DNA of 64,000 nt from Microbacteriaceae bacterium (GTDB lineage Bacteria; Actinomycetota; Actinomycetes; Actinomycetales; Microbacteriaceae): the NCBI GenBank assembly GCA_947373155.1, contig CANBWO010000002.1, positions 48,155 through 112,154 on the forward strand, in the 5' to 3' direction. Under the pieces are notes generated by a model. The model had not been told where the DNA came from, did not search any database, and saw only the letters and a program-made list of their open reading frames with translations. Each line of letters starts with the position of its first letter. Position 1 is the stretch's first letter. Below, one piece after another: positions 1 through 7,218 of this stretch. Made by a program: the position numbers and the translations under genes.

Positions 1-1
1 T

Positions 2-865
2 CTGGCCATTGGGGCTCAGTTCCAAAATGACGCGGTTGGCGAAAAGCAAGGCACAAATCAAAAGCCAAACGGTTCACTAAGCGTCAAGCAGCTTCTTTCA
101 CTGATGAAACACCCTCGCTGGCTAACCGGCATCTTGCTCACAGGTGTTGCAGTGGTCTTCCAGATTGCTTCTTTGTCTATGGCGCCGCTAATTGTGGTTC
201 AGCCGCTTGGTGCCATCGCGCTCGTCGTGACATCGCTGCTTAATGCCCGCGTGAGCCGCACCAAGCTGAATCGAATCACAATGGTCGCGATTGCTCTTTG
301 CATCGTTGGTGTGGGTGGATTCGTTGCGGCGGCTTCAACCATTGCTAAGGAGACGGTGCTAACCGATAACTCAATGCTTGCCGTGTTGGGAATCCTCACG
401 GTGATTCTCTTGGTGTTCGTAGTCGTGTTTGTCAGGCGCGGTAAGAACGCCAAGGCAATCCAGTTCATCATTGGTGCGGGCGTGCTTTACGGCTTTGTTG
501 CCACGCTTACCAAAATGGTGATTCAACGCATCTACCAGGGACAGTTTGAGTGGCTCACCCTGCTGTGCCTTGTGATGCTGGGAGTTACCGTTGCCTTTGG
601 TGGTTGGTTTGTTCAAAGTGCCTACGCCTCAGGTCCACCAGATCTAGTGATAGCCGGTCTAACCGTAATCGACCCTATGGTGGCGGTTTTGGTGGCGGCT
701 ACCATTCTGGGAGAAGCGCATCTGGCTAACCCGCTGACATTCGTATTCTTTGTTGTCTGCGGCGCGGCTGCCATTCTTGGCGTTCTCTTGCTCTCGCAGT
801 TCCACCCGCAGGTGCTTTTGGCCAAGCGGAAAGCCGCGCTCTGGTCTAAGCGCAAGCGGGTCTAG
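2..865 (+). CDS. DMT-family membrane transporter, 5' end outside window
   Basis: The reading frame is open to the left edge (first visible residues LAIGAQFQND), so 287 C-terminal residues are seen and the true start lies upstream. An ATG at 104 is internal and cuts a membrane protein at an implausible place. About eight hydrophobic helices are visible, and the pattern (GAQFQNDAV after helix 1, then LMKHPRWLTG, then SMAPLIVVQPLG) matches the drug/metabolite transporter superfamily found in Actinobacteria, often labelled EamA-like. It is an integral inner-membrane protein of unknown substrate. The C-terminus is basic (KRKAALWSKRKRV), as expected for a cytoplasmic tail. Family assignment is fairly sure; substrate is not inferable. 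Confidence 0.82.
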   Translation: MAIGAQFQNDAVGEKQGTNQKPNGSLSVKQLLSLMKHPRWLTGILLTGVAVVFQIASLSMAPLIVVQPLGAIALVVTSLLNARVSRTKLNRITMVAIALCIVGVGGFVAAASTIAKETVLTDNSMLAVLGILTVILLVFVVVFVRRGKNAKAIQFIIGAGVLYGFVATLTKMVIQRIYQGQFEWLTLLCLVMLGVTVAFGGWFVQSAYASGPPDLVIAGLTVIDPMVAVLVAATILGEAHLANPLTFVFFVVCGAAAILGVLLLSQFHPQVLLAKRKAALWSKRKRV

Positions 866-935
866 TTTCGGGTTCGGCAGTTAGGTCAGCCGCTAAACTT
901 AGGCTGTACCGTCAACTTCTAAAAGGAACTCACCG

Positions 936-2396
936 ATGGGCTCTACCGATCATATTGAGCGACGTATTCGTGTCGTTATCGGTTGCGACACCTTTCCACC
1001 AGACATCAACGGCGCTGCTCGCTTTGCAGAGCGCCTAGCCGGGGGTTTGGCGCGACGTGGGCACGATGTTCACATCATTGCTCCCGGTTACAGCAGCGCC
1101 TGGGGAACATTCACCGAGGAGCACGACGGCGCGCTTATGACGGTGCACCGAGTTAAGTCATACAAGTTGCCCCAGCACGAGACCCTCAGGTACGTCTGGC
1201 CATTTACTCTGCGCCACCGTATCGACACACTTCTAGACGAGATCAAGCCAGACGTAGTGCACATTCAGAGCCACCTGATTATGGGAAGGCATTTAGTGCC
1301 TTCAGCTAAGGCTCGCGGGATTCGCGTTATCGCAACCAACCACATCATGCCCGAGAACCTGATCAAATATTCGGTGATTATCCCTAGGTGGTTCGAATCA
1401 ACCGCAATGAAAATGGCTTGGGCCGATTCGGGTCGAATCCTTCGCCAATGCGACGCCGTAACCACTCCAACTCGTCGCGCGGCTGAACTGCTGGAAGCCG
1501 CGGCCGGGGTAACTGGCGTTCTGGCAATTAGCTGTGGCATAGATGCCTCAAAATTTGCCAACAGCACACCCACCAGCAATTTGAATCCAAGAGTGCTATT
1601 CCTTGGTCGCCTCGATTACGAAAAGCACATCCACAACTTGCTTAGAGCCGTGGCCAAGCTTCCAAAAGATTTGAAGACACAGGTGGAGTTGGTGGGCAAG
1701 GGGGGAGAGCAGGCCTACCTTGAGCAACTCGCCAACGAACTGGGTATCCGTGATCAGGTGACTTTCTTTGGCCACATTACGGAACAAGACCTACCAAAGG
1801 CCTACGAACGCGCAACTGTTTTTGCGATGCCGTCAATCGCCGAACTGCAAAGCATTGCCACAATGGAGGCTATGGCCTCCGGTCGACCCGTGGTTGCGGC
1901 AGACGCCATGGCCCTGCCGCACCTGGTTCACGACGGCGATAACGGGTACCTTTTCCCACCGGATGACATCGATGCTTTTGCGGACCGGCTAAAGCGGGTC
2001 TTGACGGCCAGCCCGGCTGAGCTCGAACGACTTTCCGAGAACTCGCTGTACCTGATTCAGGCACACGATATTCAGCGAACCTTGACTATCTTTGAACAGC
2101 TCTACACCGGCACCTTTGCGGGTACCACCAGCGATGACAACTTGCCTGGCTACAGCGAACCGATTGGTCAGCTGGGCGAATCGGGTCAAAGCCAGGTGCA
2201 ATCGCTCAGAGAGCGAGCCGAGGCCCTGGTGGAGCGCGTGGATGACGTTCGCGATAACCTTCGTGAGCGCTTTGGAGACTACAGAGCCGACGTACGCGAG
2301 CGGATCCGCGATGCACGAGCCAAAGCCACCAGAATGGACAGAAAAGTTCGGATAGCAATGCGTAAAGCGCAAAAGCGTATCCAGCGCGAACGGTAG
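936..2396 (+). CDS. GT4-family glycosyltransferase with charged C-terminal tail
   Basis: 486 aa. It has a GT-B fold glycosyltransferase layout: N-terminal acceptor domain beginning RVVIGCDTFPPDINGAA with the glycine-rich GGLARRGHDVHII, then a nucleotide-sugar domain starting near residue 220 (RVLFLGRLDYEKH). The family EX7E motif is visible in AELQSIATMEAMASGRPVV. Close relatives are actinobacterial alpha-mannosyl or glucosyl transferases that build phosphatidylinositol mannosides or glycolipids; the donor is probably an NDP-hexose, but this is inferred. The last ~70 residues are an Arg/Glu/Asp-rich helix (ERVDDVRDNLRERFGDYRAD) that is not part of GT4 and may bind membrane or partner. The start ATG has AAAGGAAC upstream. 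It stands alone between the DMT gene and a tRNA. Confidence 0.85.
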   Translation: MGSTDHIERRIRVVIGCDTFPPDINGAARFAERLAGGLARRGHDVHIIAPGYSSAWGTFTEEHDGALMTVHRVKSYKLPQHETLRYVWPFTLRHRIDTLLDEIKPDVVHIQSHLIMGRHLVPSAKARGIRVIATNHIMPENLIKYSVIIPRWFESTAMKMAWADSGRILRQCDAVTTPTRRAAELLEAAAGVTGVLAISCGIDASKFANSTPTSNLNPRVLFLGRLDYEKHIHNLLRAVAKLPKDLKTQVELVGKGGEQAYLEQLANELGIRDQVTFFGHITEQDLPKAYERATVFAMPSIAELQSIATMEAMASGRPVVAADAMALPHLVHDGDNGYLFPPDDIDAFADRLKRVLTASPAELERLSENSLYLIQAHDIQRTLTIFEQLYTGTFAGTTSDDNLPGYSEPIGQLGESGQSQVQSLRERAEALVERVDDVRDNLRERFGDYRADVRERIRDARAKATRMDRKVRIAMRKAQKRIQRER

Positions 2397-2415
2397 GCTA
2401 GAGACTTGCCGTTTG

Positions 2416-2489
2416 GGGGAGTTAGCTCAGCCGGTTAGAGCAGCGGACTCATAATCCGTCGGTCACGGGTTCAAGTCCCGTACTCCCCA
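2416..2489 (+). tRNA. tRNA with CAT anticodon (Met elongator or Ile2)
   Basis: Full cloverleaf: acceptor GGGGAGT (2416-2422) pairs perfectly with ACTCCCC (2482-2488); D stem GCTC/GAGC; anticodon stem GCGGA/TCCGT with loop CTCATAA and anticodon CAT at 2450-2452; T arm ACGGG-TTCAAGT-CCCGT. The discriminator is A2489 and CCA is not encoded. The lack of an unpaired position 1 against C72 and the normal D arm argue against initiator Met. CAT can mean elongator Met or, after lysidine modification by TilS, Ile2; the T loop TTCAAGT and the GAGCAG segment resemble bacterial Ile2 tRNAs, so I cannot decide. Confidence 0.93.
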
Positions 2490-2610
2490 CTTTTAGAACT
2501 GATGAACGGGACTTCTGGCTCGCTTGGTGTCGAGCCGCCCACTTGTGAGGGCACGAACTCAAATCATGAATAAACTATGGCTTGACAGATTCGCAAGAAA
2601 GAGCGCCTTC

Positions 2611-3507
2611 ATGACCCAACCAAGTCTCAACGGTGAGCACGATATTGTTGCCAAACCGCTCAAGCATCCTTGGCGCCTTGTCTTCGCACTGATATTGGTT
2701 GCGATTCTCGGAGCCTTTATCTGGTCTTTGGTGACTGCCGAAACCATCGATCACGCAATGATTTTCAAGTATCTGTTCAATAAGGACATTCTCTCGGGTG
2801 CTTGGCTCACAATCGTTTTGACTGCACTTTCAATGCTCATCGCCACTATTCTGGCCACCATCCTTGCCGTTATGAAGCTGAGTCAGAACCCTTTGCTCAG
2901 GATCATCTCAACCGGTTACATTGAGTTTTTTCGTGGAACTCCTCTGCTGCTCCAGATTGTTTTCTGGGGCTACTTGGGAATCATTTACCCAACCCTTTCA
3001 ATTGGTATTCCCTTCACAGACATTGTTTTTGTGCAAGGCCAAACCAGTCAGTTGATTTCTGCCTTCAGCGCCGGCCTTATCGCGCTGTCGCTCAACGAAG
3101 CTGCCTACGCCGCAGAAATTGTTCGAGCCGGAATCCTGTCGGTTGATTCGGGCCAAGCGGAGGCCGCTAAATCACTCGGCATGAGTTCCACCTACACCAT
3201 GCGCAGAATCGTTCTTCCTCAGGCCATGCGTGTGATTTTGCCACCCATGGGAAACGAGACCATTTCCATGTTGAAGAGCACGTCCCTCTTGGCGTCGGTT
3301 GCAGTCATGGAACTTTACACACAGGCCCAAAAGATTTCGGCCCAGAACTTAGCGCAAATCGAACTCTTGGTGGTCGCCGGATTCTGGTATCTGGTCATGA
3401 ACACAGTGCTTTCATTCCCTCAGCGCTGGCTTGAAAAGCGTTTTGGACGTGGTTTTGGCCCAGGCGTGTCTGGTCGTATTTTGAAAGTCAGAAGGGACGC
3501 GAAATGA
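2611..3507 (+). CDS. polar amino-acid ABC transporter permease (HisM/GlnP family)
   Basis: 298 aa from the chosen ATG at 2611; the frame extends upstream to a TTG at 2524 and an ATG at 2566. I prefer 2611 because AGAAAGAG lies 6-9 nt upstream and the other starts have no good ribosome site. Five or more membrane helices are visible. The central EAA loop reads [20 protein letters not shown] followed by [15 protein letters not shown], the signature of the His/Glu/Gln/Arg/opine permease family. It sits in the inner membrane and forms the translocation channel, probably as a homodimer since only one permease gene is present. Its stop overlaps the ATPase start by 4 nt (ATGA). Confidence 0.9.
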   Translation: MTQPSLNGEHDIVAKPLKHPWRLVFALILVAILGAFIWSLVTAETIDHAMIFKYLFNKDILSGAWLTIVLTALSMLIATILATILAVMKLSQNPLLRIISTGYIEFFRGTPLLLQIVFWGYLGIIYPTLSIGIPFTDIVFVQGQTSQLISAFSAGLIALSLNEAAYAAEIVRAGILSVDSGQAEAAKSLGMSSTYTMRRIVLPQAMRVILPPMGNETISMLKSTSLLASVAVMELYTQAQKISAQNLAQIELLVVAGFWYLVMNTVLSFPQRWLEKRFGRGFGPGVSGRILKVRRDAK

Positions 3508-4271
3508 CCAAGACCGTGATGGTAGAGGCCAGAGGCGTAAGAAAATCGTTCGGCTCCAATGAAGTTCTAAAAGGAATTTCGCTAGAGGTCAAGCAAGGCG
3601 AAGTTATGTGCCTGCTTGGTCCTTCCGGATCCGGTAAGTCAACTTTTTTGAGGTGCATCAACCACCTCGAGACCATCGATGGTGGCCGCATTTACGTTGA
3701 CGGAGACCTGATCGGTTACCGCCAGGTGGGCGATGTACTTCACGAGATGCATCCGAGCGCTATCGCCAAGCAACGTCGCGGAATCGGAATGGTGTTCCAG
3801 CGTTTCAACCTGTTCCCTCACCTAACCGCCATCCAGAATGTCATGGAAGCCCCGGTTGGCGTTTCTCGTAAAACCAAATCTGAGGCTTTGCAAGCTGCTC
3901 AGAGTCTGCTGGCCAAGGTGGGGTTGGCAGATAAAGCAGAACACTACCCAAGTCAATTGTCTGGTGGGCAACAGCAAAGAGTCGCTATCGCGCGTGCCCT
4001 GGCTATGGAGCCATCGTTAATGCTTTTCGACGAGCCAACGTCTGCTCTGGATCCGGAGCTGGTTGGCGATGTTCTAGATGTGATGCGAGACCTAGCCAAG
4101 TCGGGTATGACCATGATTGTCGTGACCCACGAAATTGGTTTTGCGCGAGAAGTTGCTGATCAAGTGGTCTTCATGGACGCCGGTGTAGTGGTGGAGCAGG
4201 GGACACCCAGCCAAGTCTTAGACAATCCGCAGCACCCTCGCACTCAAGCTTTCCTGAATAGCGTTTTGTAA
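3504..4271 (+). CDS. polar amino-acid ABC transporter ATP-binding protein (GlnQ/HisP family)
   Basis: 255 aa, the usual length for the family. Walker A is GPSGSGKST, the Q loop is in [10 protein letters not shown], the ABC signature is [14 protein letters not shown], Walker B is [13 protein letters not shown] and the switch histidine is in VVTHEIGFA. It hydrolyses ATP on the cytoplasmic side to power uptake through the upstream permease, with which it overlaps by 4 nt. A slightly long insert after HLETIDGGR ([19 protein letters not shown]) is seen in several actinobacterial members. Substrate specificity cannot be read from the ATPase. Confidence 0.95.
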   Translation: MTKTVMVEARGVRKSFGSNEVLKGISLEVKQGEVMCLLGPSGSGKSTFLRCINHLETIDGGRIYVDGDLIGYRQVGDVLHEMHPSAIAKQRRGIGMVFQRFNLFPHLTAIQNVMEAPVGVSRKTKSEALQAAQSLLAKVGLADKAEHYPSQLSGGQQQRVAIARALAMEPSLMLFDEPTSALDPELVGDVLDVMRDLAKSGMTMIVVTHEIGFAREVADQVVFMDAGVVVEQGTPSQVLDNPQHPRTQAFLNSVL

Positions 4272-4346
4272 AGATTGCATTACGCCTAGCGCCAAATCAT
4301 TCGCTATCTAATAAACTCACCAAGAGCCAAACCTATAAGGAGTCAT

Positions 4347-5261
4347 ATGTCATTCAAGAAGATTATTGGCATCGGTGCATCCGTTGCCGTTGCAGCGATG
4401 GTGCTTGCCGGTTGCGCAGCCACTCCAGATGCAACCCCAACTGAAACCGCCGCTCAGGGTGGCATTTCGGTTGACGCCAAGGCTGCAGCGCTGTTACCTG
4501 CAGATTATTCAAATGGAATCAACATCGGTTCCGACATCCCTTATGCGCCGATGGAGTTGTTCGACGAGAACAACCAGGTCACTGGATTCGACTATGACCT
4601 CTCGCAGGCAATCGGTGCCAAACTTGGCGTCAAGATGGACTTCCAGAAGCAGGCGTGGGATTCGATTATTCCGTCGCTTGAGGCTGGAAACCACGACATC
4701 ATCATGTCTGGTATGAACGACACTGTAGAGCGTCAGGCCAAGCTCGACTTCGTTGACTACTTCAACGGTGGTTTCTCTATCATCGTCAAGAAGGGCAACC
4801 CACTAGGCATTGCTAAGCTGACCGATCTTTGCGACCAGAACGTTGCAGTTCAGACCGCTACTGCTCAGGGCGACTTGCTGAAGGCGCTTACCCCAGAGTG
4901 CACCAAGCTGGGCAAGGGTGCTGTGAAGCTGATCGAACTTCCTACCGACCCTGACGCTCAGTCAGCTGTGCGCGCGGACAAGGCAGTCGCAGACGTCATG
5001 GATGCGCCAATCGCTGCTTACGCTGCATTGACCGCTGGAGATGGCAAGTACTTCGACCTAATCAAGGACGTGGCCAACCCTAACGGTTACGACTCGGTAC
5101 TTACCGGTATCGGTGTATTGAAGGCAAACACCGGTCTACGCGATGCACTTCAGGCTGCACTTCAGTCTTTGATCGACGATGGCAACTACGGCAAGATCCT
5201 AGCTAAGTGGAACTTGTCCAACTTTGCTGTGGCTACGGCGACAATCAACGGCACCAAGTAG
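4347..5261 (+). CDS. amino-acid ABC transporter substrate-binding lipoprotein
   Basis: 304 aa. Residues 1-23 form a lipoprotein signal ending in the lipobox LAGC, with Cys23 the lipidation site, so the protein is tethered outside the membrane. The SBP_bac_3 fold follows: DIPYAPMELFDENNQ, GFDYDLSQAIGAKLG and AQSAVRADKAVADVMDAP are typical of family 3 binding proteins for polar amino acids. The start has a strong AAGGAGT site 6 nt upstream. A 75-nt gap separates it from the ATPase gene, allowing extra transcription of the binding protein, and a strong terminator follows. The next two genes (GNAT and racemase) hint that the ligand may include D- or N-acyl amino acids, which is inference only. 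Confidence 0.93.
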   Translation: MSFKKIIGIGASVAVAAMVLAGCAATPDATPTETAAQGGISVDAKAAALLPADYSNGINIGSDIPYAPMELFDENNQVTGFDYDLSQAIGAKLGVKMDFQKQAWDSIIPSLEAGNHDIIMSGMNDTVERQAKLDFVDYFNGGFSIIVKKGNPLGIAKLTDLCDQNVAVQTATAQGDLLKALTPECTKLGKGAVKLIELPTDPDAQSAVRADKAVADVMDAPIAAYAALTAGDGKYFDLIKDVANPNGYDSVLTGIGVLKANTGLRDALQAALQSLIDDGNYGKILAKWNLSNFAVATATINGTK

Positions 5262-5274
5262 TTCTAGGCATTTT

Positions 5275-5303
5275 GGGGGGACACGTTCGCGTGTTCCCCC
5301 TTT
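5275..5303 (+). terminator. rho-independent terminator after ABC transporter operon
   Basis: Eleven-bp stem: GGGGGGACACG (5275-5285) pairs with CGTGTTCCCCC (5290-5300) with one G-U pair, closed by a stable TTCG tetraloop, followed by TTTGCTTT. It lies 13 nt after the binding-protein stop and separates the transporter operon from the GNAT/racemase pair. Confidence 0.92.
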
Positions 5304-5332
5304 GCTTTAACTAGCGTTGAGAGACTTATTGA

Positions 5333-6043
5333 ATGCAAACAGTTAGTTTGGTTCAGGACACCGATGAGGCAGAGGCGGTTGCCAACTTCTTCAAATCGGT
5401 TTGGGCAGATGGCCCAGAGGTTGTGCCGTTTGACCTGATTTTGGCAGCCATTCATGTCGGCTCATACTGTGCCTTCGTGCAAACCTCTGGACAGGTTGTG
5501 GCAGCTTCATTTGGGCTTCTTGGTCGCTACCGGGATAAAGATATTCTTCATTCCCACGTGACAGCTTCTAAAGTCGCTGGGGCTGGATATGCCCTCAAAT
5601 TGCACCAGCGGGATTGGGCAAATGCTATTGGTCTCCACGCAATTACCTGGACTTTTGATCCTCTGGTGCGAAGAAACTGCTATTTCAATTTTGTGAAGTT
5701 AGGCGCTTATGCCGTCGAGTACCTTCCGGATTTCTATGGCACCATGACCGATTCGATCAACGTTGGCGACAAGAGTGATCGACTATTTGCCTACTGGGAT
5801 GTCACAGAGGCAAAAGGCACAAATCCAAATCCATTAACCGATTCTCAAAATGCGGGATCAATTCAAACCTTCCAGGTAGCGCTGCCAGAGGACATCGAGG
5901 CCCTGCGGAAAGTAGATCTCGCGCAGGCGCTAGTGTGGCGCGAACGCGTTGCAGGGCAGCTCCAGCCCAAACTTGATACTGGATGGCGCGTGACCGGTAT
6001 GAGCCCCGACCGCACCCACCTTGTCCTAACCGCTCCAAACTAG
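5333..6043 (+). CDS. COG3375-type GNAT acyltransferase, candidate D-amino-acid N-succinyltransferase
   Basis: 236 aa. It matches the GNAT-superfamily group that is commonly encoded next to OSBS/N-succinylamino-acid racemases. Recognisable parts are PFDLILAAIHVG, ILHSHVTASKVAGAGYALKL (residues ~71-90, the acyl-CoA-binding turn, here degenerate), GLHAITWTFDPLVRRNCYFN (~100-119) and YLPDFYGTMTDSINVGDKSD. In Geobacillus the neighbour of the racemase is known to succinylate D-amino acids using succinyl-CoA; I infer the same role here because the racemase gene follows 16 nt downstream. No clear ribosome site is seen before the ATG. Function as a plain acetyltransferase is the main alternative. Confidence 0.78.
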   Translation: MQTVSLVQDTDEAEAVANFFKSVWADGPEVVPFDLILAAIHVGSYCAFVQTSGQVVAASFGLLGRYRDKDILHSHVTASKVAGAGYALKLHQRDWANAIGLHAITWTFDPLVRRNCYFNFVKLGAYAVEYLPDFYGTMTDSINVGDKSDRLFAYWDVTEAKGTNPNPLTDSQNAGSIQTFQVALPEDIEALRKVDLAQALVWRERVAGQLQPKLDTGWRVTGMSPDRTHLVLTAPN

Positions 6044-6059
6044 TCAGAATAGAGAACGA

Positions 6060-7169
6060 TTGAAACTCGAAGCCGTAGAGCTTATTCGCCTAAATGTTCC
6101 GCTGAAATCCGCTTTCCGCACCTCCTTCAGTTCGGTTAATCTGCATCAGGTGGTGTGGGCGCATGTCATCACAGACCAGGGCGAGGGATGGGCCGAGTGT
6201 GGTGCCAATGAGCGCCCTGACTATTCCAGCGAATATCACACCGGCGCAATGGCCGTAATGAAGGAGTTCATTATTCCCGAACTCTTTGGACTGGGAAACG
6301 AACTTACCGCCGAAGCCGTGGCGCCCACTCTCGAGTGGATGAAAGGTCATCGTATGGCCAAGCATGCTCTAGAAACTTCGATTCTTGATGCGCAGCTTAG
6401 ATCACAGGGGATCTCCTTAGCCGAGTATTTTGGGGCAACGAAATCCAAAGTTCCATCTGGTGTGTCGGTTGGAATCATGGACAGCATCGATGAGTTGCTG
6501 GGCTACGTGGGCGGATACCTAAAACAGGGTTATGTGCGAATCAAACTAAAGATTGAGCCAGGTTGGGATTACGAGGCCGTAAAAGCTGTGCGAGATGCTT
6601 TTGGAGACGATATTCCCCTTCAGGTGGATGCTAACACCGCCTACACCCGCGATGACTTCGACCTCCTAAAGCGCCTGGATGAGTTCAATTTGCTACTCAT
6701 TGAACAACCCCTGAACGAGGAAGATGTTCTAGGGCATGCCAAGCTGGCCAATTACATCGATACTCCGGTTTGTCTTGACGAGTCGATTGTTTCCGCCGAC
6801 ATTGCTCGGGACGCAATTGAACTTGGGGCTGTTGAAATCATCAACATCAAGCCTTCAAGAGTTGGTGGTTATCTTGAATCTGTAAAGATTCACGATGTTG
6901 CCGTTGCGAATTCAATCCCGGTTTGGTGCGGAGGCATGCTCGAAACTGGCATTGGCCGAGCTGCAAACTTGGCTCTGGCTGCGATGCCTGGTTTCACTGT
7001 GGTTGGCGACACGTCCGCTTCCTCGAGGTACTTTGAGACCGATCTGACCGAGCCATTTGTGCTGAAGGACGGTTACATCGACGTTCCTACGAAACCAGGT
7101 ATCGGCGTAGACCCAATTCCAGAGATTATCGAACGATTTGCTGTTTCGCGAGAATGGATTCGCGCGTAA
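6060..7169 (+). CDS. enolase-superfamily OSBS / N-succinylamino-acid racemase
   Basis: 369 aa from a TTG start. Catalytic positions of the NAAAR/OSBS family are all present: Lys162-x-Lys164 in RIKLKIEPGWD, metal ligands Asp190 (QVDANTAY), Glu215 (LIEQPL) and Asp240 (CLDES), and Lys264 (NIKPSRVGG). Length and spacing match racemase-type enzymes such as the Amycolatopsis one rather than the shorter actinobacterial MenC (~320 aa). The enzyme can make o-succinylbenzoate for menaquinone or epimerise N-succinylamino acids. No other men gene is nearby and a COG3375 acyltransferase lies directly upstream, so I favour amino-acid racemisation. The L-desuccinylase needed to finish that pathway is not in the window. 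Confidence 0.85.
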   Translation: MKLEAVELIRLNVPLKSAFRTSFSSVNLHQVVWAHVITDQGEGWAECGANERPDYSSEYHTGAMAVMKEFIIPELFGLGNELTAEAVAPTLEWMKGHRMAKHALETSILDAQLRSQGISLAEYFGATKSKVPSGVSVGIMDSIDELLGYVGGYLKQGYVRIKLKIEPGWDYEAVKAVRDAFGDDIPLQVDANTAYTRDDFDLLKRLDEFNLLLIEQPLNEEDVLGHAKLANYIDTPVCLDESIVSADIARDAIELGAVEIINIKPSRVGGYLESVKIHDVAVANSIPVWCGGMLETGIGRAANLALAAMPGFTVVGDTSASSRYFETDLTEPFVLKDGYIDVPTKPGIGVDPIPEIIERFAVSREWIRA

Positions 7170-7218
7170 GCGTTTGCACAAGATACATTGCTTTCAACTA
7201 TCAAACAAAGGTGTTTCC

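Noticed and set aside
104..106. ATG at 104 as the start of the DMT transporter
   Set aside because: The frame continues to the window edge with family-like sequence, so this Met is internal.
2582..2587. TTGACA near the start of the permease gene as a promoter
   Set aside because: No matching -10 at proper spacing, and it would start transcription inside or after the likely start codon at 2611.
7138..7218. N-terminal extension of the pullulanase
   Set aside because: It overlaps the racemase gene, lacks a ribosome site and would bury the Sec signal; ATG 7219 has AAAGG and a clean signal peptide.
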